Shown in pieces: positions 34,001 to 44,700 of a stretch of DNA of 64,000 bases. The notes below the pieces were generated by a model. It saw only the letters and a list, made by a program, of their open reading frames with translations, was not told the DNA's origin and searched no databases. This DNA is from Takakia lepidozioides. Taxonomy: Eukaryota; Streptophyta; Takakiopsida; Takakiales; Takakiaceae. Numbering within the stretch: the stretch's first letter is position 1; every line of letters starts with the position of its first letter. The DNA is taken from the NCBI GenBank assembly GCA_030704615.1, contig CM060733.1:35776001-35840000 (forward strand), written 5' to 3'. Both the position numbers and the translations under genes were made by a program.

Positions 34001-34251
34001 TTTCATCAATTGAATCTGAGATGAAGTCCCTGTCGCTTCTTGGCAATGAGAGTGAAACAATGCGCAAACATTTGCTTGCCGAGCTTCGTTGTGTTCGTGG
34101 GAGGCTGTCCACTTTACAAGTTAGAATCGACAAAGGTCTGTTGCACCCTCTTCAAGCAGTTCCATTCATAAAAAATGATGATGGAAACAACATGTCCCTT
34201 GCCAGGAAAGTAGAGGGTCATAGAGGGTTACATGGAATAAGGGTTACATAG
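31057..34251 (+). pseudogene. MULE transposase (DDE, SWIM zinc finger), multi-exon, disrupted
   Basis: This is the transposase that would cut and join the element's ends. Exons: about 31057-31331, 31442-31965, 31976-32195, 32269-32468, 33098-33527 and 33528-34251. The junctions 31331/31442, 32195/32269 and 32468/33098 are in phase. Landmarks in order: ISIEVAVVPWSRIPDF and YHCCYGPIDRR; first catalytic Asp in VVSYDATFGTNENK; FDEWLNGIPVAYII; second Asp in VVDDADAEINAIR; CLWHVRRAW; catalytic Glu in AAFESWHGNSK; SWIM finger CDCPWALKGNLCKH. Breaks: a one-base shift near 31966-31976, a shift near 33527 before HYWYRDNLKSKGF, and TGA in place of the usual Trp before ACCDC (about 33737). The 0.63-kb fourth intron is full of GTTACACTG motifs. 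The C-terminus reads into the right array (VEGHRGLHGIRVT). The N-terminal start is uncertain. Confidence 0.85.
32469..33097 (+). repeat. transposase intron made of GTTACACTG-type motifs
   Basis: Bounded by AG|GTACAC and GTGCAG|GG, this intron is mostly variants of GAGTTACACTG and GGGTTACATG. It shows that the array motif has colonised the gene body. Confidence 0.75.
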
Positions 34252-35280
34252 GGGTGAGGGTGACACTCTGCGGTGTTACAGAGGGTTACATGGTGGTGAG
34301 GGTTACATGGGTTACAGAGCCACAGAGGTTTGTGAGGGTTATATGGAGTGAGGGTGACATGGGATGAGGGTGACACTCTGCGGTGTCATAGAGGGTTTGT
34401 GAGGGTTACAGAGGGTTACATGGTGGCGAGGGTGACACTCTGCGGTGTTACAGAGGGTAACATGGTGGTAAGGGTTACACCTGGTGAGGGATATAGAGGG
34501 TCACAGAGGGTTACATGGGTTACAGAGGGTTACATGGTGGTGAGGGTTACAAAGGGTCACAGAGGGTTACATGGAGTGAGGGTTACATAAGGGGTGAGGG
34601 CGACACTCTGCGGTGTTACAGAGGGTTACATGGGTTACAGAGCCACGGAGGGTCACAGAGGATTACATGGAGTGAGGGTTACATGGGATGAGGGTGACAC
34701 TCTGCGGTGTCACAGAGGGTTTGTGAGGGTTACGGAGGGTTACATGGTGGCGAGGGTGACACTCTGCGGTGTTACAGAGGGTTACATGGTGGTAAGGGTT
34801 ACACCTGGTGAGGGATATAGAGGGTCACAGAGGGTTACATGGGTTACAGAGGGTTACATGGTGGTGAGGGTTACAGAGGGTCAGAGAGGGTTACATACGG
34901 GTGAGGGTGACACTCTGCGGTGTTACAGAGGGTTACATGGTGGTGAGGGTTACAAAGGGTCACAGAGGGTTACATGGGTTACAGAGGGTCACAGAGGATT
35001 ACATGGGTTACAAAGGGTTACAGAGGGTTACATGGAGTGAGGGTTACACTCTGCGGTGTTACATAGGGTTACATGGGTTGCAAAGTGTTACAGAGGGTTA
35101 CATGTAGTGAGGGTTACATAGGGGTGGGGGTGACACTCTGCAGTGTTATAGAGGGTTACATGGGTTACAGAGGGTTACATGGTGCTGAGGGTTACAGAGG
35201 GTCATCGGGTTATATGGGTTACAGAGGGTTACATGGTGGTGTGGGTTACACTCGGCGGAGTTACAGAGGGTTACATGGGG
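34209..35280 (-). repeat. right terminal array of TGTAACCC minisatellite (inverted)
   Basis: On the plus strand this reads GAGGGTTACATGG and GAGGGTGACACTCTGCGGTGTTACAGAGG, the reverse complement of the left array with the same higher-order marker. It is about 1.07 kb, shorter than the left array. Its outermost part (GGCGGAGTTACAGAGGGTT) matches the left outer part exactly in order, so the inverted repeat continues from tip into array. Confidence 0.9.
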
Positions 35281-35503
35281 GTGATGGTTGAACCCGGGGC
35301 GGGGTTACAGGGAACTGACGGACTGGTGTCGCAGAACGACGACGCGCCTGGGGCGACGACGCCGATGGGATGAGGACGGGGGTGGGGAGGGATTGACCGA
35401 GCCCAGCCGGCTGCCTTTCGATGTTTGCCGGAGGCGAAGAACCGGCGGTAGGGGTGTCAGGGCTGGACCGTCCTGACGCGCTTGCATTATTCCTATTATC
35501 TTC
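35281..35503 (-). repeat. right terminal inverted repeat, GC-rich tip
   Basis: This is the reverse complement of 18740-18990 with few mismatches. It lacks the ~18-bp segment present near 18935 on the left and the 13 bases TAAGAACTTAATG near 18759. The element appears to end at CCTATTATCTTC (35492-35503). Confidence 0.85.
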
Positions 35504-36802
35504 CTTTTTAATAGGTCGAAGCTTTTGTTTTTTTTTTAATTTTGTTTTTTGCATCATACTGGAGGACAAATCCCTTGTCATTAAAGCTTCAGGAGGGGGC
35601 CCCATCAGATTAGATCATGCAAAAATTAGGTGAACTGCAAATTCAAAGTGACCCCATTCAGGTCGCTTGGGAACTTAAGGGTTAATCTTTCCCCCTCCTC
35701 AAGGGCTTGGATTGTGGGCTGTCGCTCCCAAATTTCCTTAAATAAATAAATAAATAAAAACCCCTCAAGGACCTAAATTGTGGGCTGTCAGGTTTTCTTT
35801 TATATATATATATGCGAGATCTGAAGAGGCATTGTTTGGGTTATATGACATTTAAGGAATGGTACATATGTAACATTTGTTTTAGCGGTGATTGGAGCTT
35901 TCTTATAACTCAAGGCTCCCTAACAACGCAACAAAAAGAGAAAAGACTTAGCACATAAAGGCTATGAAGGCACATAAAGGCCCTTATATACCGATTAGAT
36001 ATACCCTTCATTTTTAACATTTATACCCTTCCGGAAAGTAGGGTATGTGAGACGTCTCGAGCAGGGTAAATATAAGGAGAAGGGGTAATCATAAAAATAT
36101 ACCCTGATATAAGGGTATACATCCGGGTACCTAAACTTGGCACACCAGGGTATATATATATCAATATACCCTGATATACCCGGCGGGTATATCAGGGTAG
36201 TTCATATACCCGCCCAACACTGGATATTACCTTGAGAAGCATACGAGGAAGTAGTTTTCAGCCAAGGAGAGGAGGTAACGCCTGAGGCACAAGAGGGGCT
36301 TAGCCATCTTTTGAGCCCTAACCCTAGATTGAGGACCAGGTGAAGAATCAAACCTAAGACCATACGAGGATGGGTAATTCTCCTTATTGCCCGAGCTAAA
36401 ACCAGGGCTTTGGGCCGGGCATTGAAAAGCCAATACTCTTGTGCCGGTCATTTGCAAGGCAAGAGCATCCCCACTCTATGCCCGTGCATCCGTACTTCTC
36501 GTATACATGTTCGACTTGCCTCCAAACGTACCCACACCCTTGGCCCCCAACCGTATACGTTGTTCAGGGCGGACAATGAACCGCCTCTCTTTCGGTGGAT
36601 CCACGCACGATATTCAGCATCCTGAACCCTTCCCGCAACCGAGTTTACAATGGATATGTCATAGATGCAGAAGAAGCGTGTGAGAAGCTTATGAGAGCAT
36701 ATGAGAACTTCGTGGGAACTCCAGCAAGGCAGGAACATCGGATACGGGGTGTAATGAGGGGCAAGGGTGTGGCTACGAGCAACCGACTCCTTCAGAGAGA
36801 AA
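35504..36802. other. right flank of the MULE: AT-rich, repeats, no gene
   Basis: The flank contains an inverted SINE-tail-like stretch (about 35640-35720, with ACTTAAGGGTTAATC), an (AAAT)n microsatellite at about 35736-35760, a TATATATA run near 35803-35814 and the TACCC/GGGTA region below. Short frames at 36410-36810 have no recognisable domain. Confidence 0.5.
35990..36215. repeat. AT-rich TATACCC/GGGTATA palindromic units
   Basis: Repeated units such as TATACCCTGATAT(A)AGGGTAT and ATACCCGGCGGGTATATCAGGGTA lie in tandem. They resemble the TACCC/GGGTA units at 17520-17770. Individual units can fold on themselves. Confidence 0.6.
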
Positions 36803-36880
36803 TGAAATGAAATGGTGCTTTATAACGTCCGCGGAAAGCTCATAGAGCTTATGGGACAAAATGGAAGAAAACATGAGAGG
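36803..36880 (-). mobile_element. LINE-A 3' end fragment
   Basis: The plus strand reads GAAATGAAATGAAATGGTGC, then GTCCGCGGAAAGCTC and GAGCTTATGGGACAAAATGG. Read on the minus strand this is the 3' terminus of the LINE seen at 44.8-46.4 kb, ending in an (ATTTC)n tail. Confidence 0.7.
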
Positions 36881-38733
36881 CCGGCGTAACTAAGAGCCCA
36901 CCCATTCACACACCTTTCAAGAGTCCGGAACCAAACTCTTCAAAATAAGCATAGAGGGGCCATTCCAGTCAAAAGGGTGGGGATGCTCTTAAAGACCGCC
37001 AGGCTTCACTACACCTACCAAAACTACCAAGGGAGTAACCCCAAGCTGATCCATGAGAGAGATGATAGAAAACCTTATAAGTAGTACAAACACGACACCT
37101 ACCAGCATCGCTTAAAAGAAGATCTGTCATGAGGTTGTACCTCTCTTGTTACGGATGTGGGCCCATCAGCTCACACACTACACTACTACTGGATTCCATC
37201 CCTTATTAAATATCTCCCACTCCGAGAAACCCAGTTAGGTGCACAATATGACTATAGTGATCGTAAGCTTCGGCCGGTAACTTCCAAATGCTCATACTTG
37301 CAGCTAAAAGATGTACTCCCGTGGCCTCAAGTACCAAAAAGAGCCCCGACCCTAACTGACACTTGACCTTAAGACTGAGGCGGCAGCCACTGGTGCCAAA
37401 AGCTCCACACAATCTAGCACCCTGTCTGCAATCTTCAAAAGGTGGGTCCTACTAGCCTTGCTTGAGTGGCCACGCTGCAAGTTGCGGCGCAAAGCTCTAA
37501 ATTCGGACAGTCCTGGTCCAGTCCTGGTCAACGTCACACTTCAGCCGAAATTTTGTGTGGAGCACTTCAGGCTGTTCAGCCGCCATGCACATAATTCCGT
37601 TCAGGACTTCTTATGATTGCATGCAAACAACAAAAAAAGTGCAACGGCACCAATTAACAAAGAGTACAGCCTTTTATACTGGGCAGCCCATACGGGGCTC
37701 CACTTCCGAGGTACCTGCTTTGGGCCTTGGAAGTTGGCAATACCTTTCCAGTATGGCTTTGGGCTTTGTGCCTGTCAATCGATTATCCTCTTACTAGCAT
37801 TCTTTTGGGGCCTATTTAGCCTTCCAGGTAGAGTTCAGGGCTCTACCCAACTAATCTGATTTGGGTAGGACTCAATTTCGGTTAGTAGGGCAGTCCTTTC
37901 ATCATTGTAGTGCCACAGTGTAACGTACCTCCATATCTGTTTTTAGAGTTTTCCACCTGTTGTGCCCCTGCAGAACTTATTCCCATCATTAGCCTCACGA
38001 GGTTCAATATGATGTACCTCAAATTTGAGGTATGGGCGTATGGGCTCATTACTATCACACATGTAATGTCATAAACTCCCACCCAAATACGCATAGTCTA
38101 GTGTATGTAAACATGTAAATCCTTTTTATGATATTTGCCCAATCCGATTAGTCATTTTTGGGCTCCTGGTCCTGCAAACAGTCTACCGTAATCCTGCTCC
38201 ACTATGCAGGAAGGACAGAGATTCAGCGGAGGTGACGCACTTGAGGGTCAGCCCATGAATTGACAGTGTCCCGTCAATTGTCCCGGTGCGCACTTGATGT
38301 GTCCCCCGAAGAGTTCCAAATCCGAAACTACAAGTAGCTCCAGAGAGATCTCCACTCTCCTAGATCAGCCCATACTACGTCTACCGTTGTTGAACAGAAG
38401 AATATCCACCCTTCTCTCAACACTGTTTCCTCCTGAGCTTCTACTAGATGTTCGTAGACGTGCCCTGCAGCCCTTCTCTAGCAGTGAGGTTTGATGGGTG
38501 AAGAACTAAAGTGCTTGGTGCGAAGGTGATGTTATTTCTGCGGTGCAGTAAGATGTGTGGTTTTGATTTTGGTTTCTTCAACAGTGAGTTGAGCTTGATT
38601 CATCCTTGGAGAAGAGTGAAAATGAGGTAATCGTTGTTTTCTTCAGCAGTGATTTGAGCTGATGACTGGCAGCTACAATGAAAAATGAAACTTCGTGAGA
38701 ACTTTGGAAAGAGCGAAAGGACCTTCCTTTGCG
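36881..38733. other. region upstream of the receptor kinase, no gene seen
   Basis: No domain or exon chain is recognisable on either strand. Several hundred bases directly before ATG 38734 are presumably promoter and leader, but no clear TATA box or other element could be assigned. Confidence 0.5.
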
Positions 38734-41700
38734 ATGGAGACGATGATCGAGCGGCGATGGCTGCCGCTTTGTTTCCAGAAGAGAACGAACCCGTTGAGGA
38801 TGGCAGGAGTTCGCGCTTCAATCCTGCTAATGGGCTGGATCCTGGCAGCAGCTGTTGGTTTGGTTTTGTACAGAGCCGCACTGCAAGCGGAGCACGAGGA
38901 ATCCCAGCTCAGATGTATGAACCGGAAAGAGGTACTGTCAGTTGACTCCTTGAAGAACTCCTCTGGGAAGTTCAGTTTTGACATCTCAACTGTTCTTCAA
39001 ATGAGTATTGTTAAAGAAAGTTGAGATTTGTCAGCTTCTTTGCCCCAACTCGATTCGATGACCCTTCTCAGAGTTGGCATATCATTAATTCTGGTAGTTG
39101 TCAGAAAGAGTGGAAACGGTAGTGAACATGGGAAGCATGTATCCGGAGTTTGCAAGATGATCACATGGAACAGTGCCCAACCGTTCATGGGTCTCCGTCT
39201 CTGTCTTCCAGCTCTTACACGAAACAGACCAATTTTTTGGGGTATGAGCCTCCGAGATGAAGCATCTTGTCATCTTGGACTTCTTCAAATCGAACTTCTA
39301 TTTTCTGCCAGTGTGAAGTGTGTATTTTACTTGCCGTACGCATGTAAACACAGCTGAGACTCGCATGGTTTGGCGAAGTCCAGCTGGATTGATGAATTTG
39401 GCACTTCCCCTACTGGGGAATCATGGTTTTAAGAGTTTACAAGTAAGACGCAGATTTTGTTTTTTCGCAGATGGAGTTTTCTATAAAGTTGCAGGACAAA
39501 TGCACTGCCCCACGTATAGTAATGCAGCTTAAACATGCTCAAGCTGCAGAGCTCAGTGCCCTTCAAAACTTCTCGCTTGAAGGGTCCTTGAATGTCTGCT
39601 TTATGTGTTGTCGGTTTTGGGAGTCAGGTCCTCCAAAAACGTGGTGGAAGAGAAGGTGGCAGCATTGCCCAATGGTGGGGTGCTGCTGCTGGAGAATGTA
39701 AGGTTCTATCCGGAGGAAGAGAAGAATGTCCTCATTACTGTCACAATTCCTCGAGGGAATTCACTTACTTATTCTCGGGTGCCATAATGACTCTTGCAGG
39801 CACTGCGGTCAGAAATTGAGAACTGTGTCAACTCCTCCTTCATGATATTGGGGTTCATGGCCAGTGTTCCAAGCATGACTGAAAGCAACTGGCTCACTTT
39901 TACAGAACAGACACTCTTTCTCAGGCCCAATGTGCGAAGGCTTGTCTACTTGCAACGAGTGCTCGACACTGAAAGGGCTGCTTTTGAGAAGAAAATGAAC
40001 AGGTCCATACTTCAGACAGACAACACTATGTCAAACAGATTTGTGCGGACGGTGGCTGCAGAGTATACTCCAATCATCTATGAAACTCAAGATTTGAATT
40101 ACTCTATGGTGGACTTCTCATCCTATGCACTTTTCAATCAGACCCTTTATAGAACTCGGACAACAGGCGCGTTTGCTTTCACCCCGCCAGCTTCAAGTAC
40201 AGGGATTTGGCGCATAGGGGCATATCAGGCTTATTACGGGGGCACTGATGTCCAGTCGTTGACGACTGCTCAATCTAGGGAGGAGGCTTGTCAGGGCTAT
40301 GTAGGGACAAGTCTGGAGGTGCAAAAGGTGTTTCATGCAGTGCTTTCAAGGTACATAAATTCCACCTTCTGCACATCTATATCACCACTAGGAATTCGAG
40401 AATGAAAGCATCTTCTTTCTAAAAATAAGGTCCCCAATTGGGAAGACGAAAATATTTTTAGGGAATTGTGGAGTCCTTTAGATTCCCATTGGCTGCATGC
40501 AGGTGATTCTTGTTGAAAATCTACACTTTTGATATCTAGCACTATTACTCCACCATGTAAATTTTCTTTGAATGGCCTTTCTGTTCAGGTTTCAAGACGT
40601 TGGCATGGATGTCACGGTAATATATGTGGTTAATCAGTCTGCGAGCTTACCCTGGTTTTATAATTGCAGTGACTTGGCTGTCTGCACACTAATCCTCTAT
40701 GACAGTGCATCAAAGGCAAGTGAACCACCCACTGTGGTTGTACCATGGGCCTACGATTCTTGGAACCATTCCTTGGAAGTGCGATGTTATGCAAAACAGA
40801 ACATCAAGCTGTATGCTGTACGAAGTGTAATTGCATGGCCACTGCTTATGATCATATTGATACTGCTATGTGCTGTTATTGTATATTTGGTTCTCAAGAG
40901 AATGGAAGCCATTAAGGGGGATGTGGTTATTATCGAGAAGATGAACATTGATTTGAGAGCTGCCAAAGTTGCTGCTGAAGCTGCAGACAAGGCCAAGTCC
41001 AGTTTTCTTGCCACTATTTCACATGAGATCAGGTAGTGGTTTTGCACTGTGTCATGATAGGGTGTTCAGCCTGTACAGGGATGAAGGATATTTTGCCTTA
41101 AGTTTTTGTTCCTAATTCTGGTGCTGTTTTCATGGCTGCCATTTGATGATTTTAATGAGAGGGTTAATTTGTGGATTTCAGCCATGAATGTGGGTTTTGG
41201 ACTCTATATGAAGAGAGGCTGGATTAATCCTGAGTTGATTTCCTGGCCTTGTTATAGGTTATTACCTGTGTATGGGGATAAAGGCACAAGAAGAACCCAT
41301 ACAACAATGTTCAATGTCTCCATCCCCTCCCAATGGCCAAACATAAAAGCTCCCCAGGTCATGGTAGCAGTAACTGTATGGCCAACCGCTTAGTCTGTTG
41401 GCAAGGTTTGTATGTGATTGCTTGCTTGTTTCTTACACTGTGCTTGTATGCTTGGGCTGTTTGGTGGGTGCAGGACTCCCATGAATGGAGTAATAGGTGA
41501 GCATTCTGAATTTTCTTTCTCAAATGCTACATGTATGTCTTGAAAATATCGTTAGTCTGTGTTGAATGGTTTTCTCATCAACGACATTGTTATAGTTGCT
41601 CAGGATCTTGGAGACATACCGTTGTAACAAGATTGAAAGGGTGCACTGGTCAAAGTACTGTAGCTCCATCCCCAGTATTCCATCCATCAGATGCTCTGGG

Positions 41701-44700
41701 AGCTTTGCTTGGTCTTCACTGTTTGAAGCTGTCGGCTTGAGATATCTTAAGTTTGGAATTACCAAACAATAGAGAATTGAGTTGCACATTGTAATCCTCC
41801 GTGGTCATGCTGAAGTACCTCTACTAGCCTGACTTTAGATTGCACAACGTGGTAGAAAAGCTGTTGCATGAGCCCTCGAACAGAGTTCAATCACTTGTTT
41901 CTGTGACAGAAATGGCAGCATTTTGTATCATGCTGGAGGCAGCTGATTTATATTAGTGCAAATGGATGCTTGCTCAGTGAGTCCTCCTAAAGCAACCTTC
42001 GGAACACTTAAAATTAATGGATGGTTTCACTGTCGGTTTTCTGGGCAGGAATGACGAACTTGCTGATGGACACAGATTTGACACCCCAGCAGCTGGATTA
42101 TGTCAAGATTGCCCAAGCCAGCGGAAATTCACTCGTGTGAGTAAACTCATTCCCCGCACCATTCATTGACATCCCAACACCTTGGACCATGTGGTCGATT
42201 ACAGGCTGTGCTTTTCTTGTGGCCAAAATTGTGATATGAGGCAGAATGGCCCTGGATATTCCTTGCGTGCCACCCAAATCTTGGGCAGCACTGCTGGCAT
42301 GTACCTGCCTATGGGGGGTCGGTCGTATCTGTGGCCCCATGGGGCTAGCTGGTGGGGGTGGCCCTTTGGATAAGCCCTGAAAAACAAGGGTGCAGTGCAG
42401 AATTACAGGTCTTATAAGGGAAACCCTCATCTGAAGGCATTTCCTTAATCAACAGTTTAGGAGGGCCTTCCCAACTTGATTGACAAGACTGGGTTTGTCC
42501 AGTTTTCCCTAAAACACCCCCAATTTTTCCCCAAAACCAAGAAGGTGGCAAAGCCCAGAAATGCAGTTTCTGGACCCCCTCCAGGACACTACAAAGGAGG
42601 TATACCAAAATCTTGTCCAAGATGAAGGTAGGGGATGTAGTTACAAACATGATTCAACGGTCAAGTTTTGTGAATCTTAGCATGTTCTTAGTTATGAATA
42701 AAAAGGTGGCCAGAGGTGCAGATTTTTGCAGTCAAGGATGAAAACAGCTGTAGCACTTTAGAGCTATAGACTGATTTCGCAAGGTTCAATGGTTACAAAG
42801 ATGCAGTCCTGGAAAGCTTTTAAAATTCCATCTCATTACGTCACAGAGGGCAAGTTCACTATACGAATACAATCCCCCCATGCTGTCATTTCATCTCAAT
42901 GTTAAAATCTGAATTGCCGCGTAATATTTCAACTTCTGTGGCAGTGCCCTTGTGAATGATGTACTAGACCTGTCAAAGATTGAGGCGGGCCGAATGGAGA
43001 TAGAGTCTGTTCCCTTTGATGTAAGGGCCGAGGTGGATGATGTGCTCTCTCTATTTGAGGAGAAACTTCACCAGAAGCAGCACCTTGAAGCAGCTGGGCT
43101 CATCCATGACACTGTGCCCACGTGTGTTATTGGGGATCCTGGACGACTTCGTCAGGTAATTTAATTTTGTTCTCATCACTGTCTGTTGCAGTGGAATGTG
43201 AAAGAGTGCTAGGAAGTCCTGTGGACTAGCTTTCTTGGATGTCAGATCTTCCAGATGGCGCGTTGACGTTATAAAGTACCATTTCATTTCATTTCATTTG
43301 CTGTTCTTTGCGGCATGAGCAACCAAAAGAGCAAGAAAAAGAGTGACGGAGGATCACCTCTATTACCAGGCACAAGACACAAATATAGATATGGAAATGA
43401 AATGAAATGATACTTTATAATGGCCGTGGAAAGCTCAAAGAGCTTATGGGACAAAATGGAAAAAAACATGAGAGAGAAAAATACATGAGAGGAAACAAAT
43501 CCAGAGCCAAAAAAACCACTGCTCGAGGGATTGGCTAAGGGTGAAGGCCTCGTGCAGGTAAGCTGCCAAGCATTTCTGATCCTCATAGTGGAAGACTTCA
43601 GTGAGAGATTGAGTTCTGCGGAATAGACAGTGGAATCTCCCCCGGATCTCGTAATATAGAGGGCAATAAAAGAAGAAGTGTTCTTCAGTTTCAATTTCCC
43701 TGGTTGCGCTCTGTGCAAGCTGGAAGAAGGCCATGTTGTTTGGGTTTGTAAGTCTCTCTCCTGAGGCACAGAAAAGTGACAAATTTCAGAGTGTCCAAGC
43801 GGAGGAGCTGGGTTCTGATGAGCATGTTATGACATGATACTGTTCGTGGTGCATTGCAGGTTTTGATCAATTTGGTTGGCAATTCTATGAAGGTGAGAGG
43901 CATGTAGCTATTTTCAGTTCGTATTCTTTTGAGACTTCGTGAGATTTGGAGCGTTTCAGAGCCCAGAGTTGCTGTGGCAGTTTGTAGTAGCTTCTAATGA
44001 CCTGGAAAACTGCATGGGTGGTGTTTTTCCTTGTAGAGGCCAGCAACCCTTAATGATGCCAACACCACAGGGAGTACTGGAGTTTAGTCCTTCTGCACTG
44101 AGATGTAGTAGGTCGTGCTGCAGGAAGTTGAGATAATGGTGACAAATATTTTTGTCAGCGAGATTTGCTCACCCGGCAGGGCTAGAAGCTCATATTTTCA
44201 CCTCCTTTGGTGCAGTTTACAAAAGAAGGGAGTATCTTCTTGTGTGTACGCCTTGTTGATGACAACCAACCAGACGTAGGTCAACCTCTGCCAGTGGAGA
44301 CACCCATTCAAAATGAGAACTTCCAGGATCTGGGTGCCAGGGAAGTCTGCCAGTCTCAGGTAGTGGCCACATCACCGGATGTGAGCATCTGGCAGCACCA
44401 TTGCAGTCAAAGTATGGACAGGTGTATTATTGTTGAAAGTCCAAGTGGAGTTGCAAGTGCTGAAAACTTTAGACTAGCTAGTTCAAGGTGGCAAGGCTCA
44501 GATTTGGTGGCACCAAGGTTAAGCATGCAGACACAGAGTTCAAGCAAGGAGACTATCTCAAAGTGGAGGGGTTGGAAACCAATGGCACATACCGAGTCTA
44601 CTAGCCCAAAAGTTACTCTTATCATTTCCGTTGAGGATACAGGTACATTTTGCAGAGCCCAAGTTCCAGTTGGCATACATAATGTGGTTGTCTAGGGTTT

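Larger units (their letters stand above)
18740..35503. mobile_element. giant Mutator-like element with minisatellite terminal inverted repeats
   Basis: The left end (from 18740) and the reverse complement of the right end (from 35503) both begin GAAGATAATAGGAATAATG. They then run nearly identically through a GC-rich ~200-bp tip (CAAGCGCGTCAGGACGGTCC...) into long TGTAACCC-type arrays. That inverted symmetry defines an element of about 16.76 kb. Inside are a DDE transposase with a SWIM finger, a C48 protease of the Ulp1 type and a zinc-finger protein. MULEs that carry ULP1-like genes are known in plants (Kaonashi/KIU in Arabidopsis and rice, CUMULE in melon). By eye the tips differ at fewer than about ten bases plus three indels (the left tip has 13 extra bases near 18759 and ~18 near 18935). 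No 8-11-bp target-site duplication could be found at these boundaries, so the exact ends remain uncertain. Confidence 0.85.

Noticed and set aside
18991-35280. Telomere or interstitial telomeric repeat
   Set aside because: The unit is TGTAACCC(TC), not the plant CCCTAAA or related telomere repeats. The arrays are inverted at the ends of a transposon and flanked by unique DNA on both sides.
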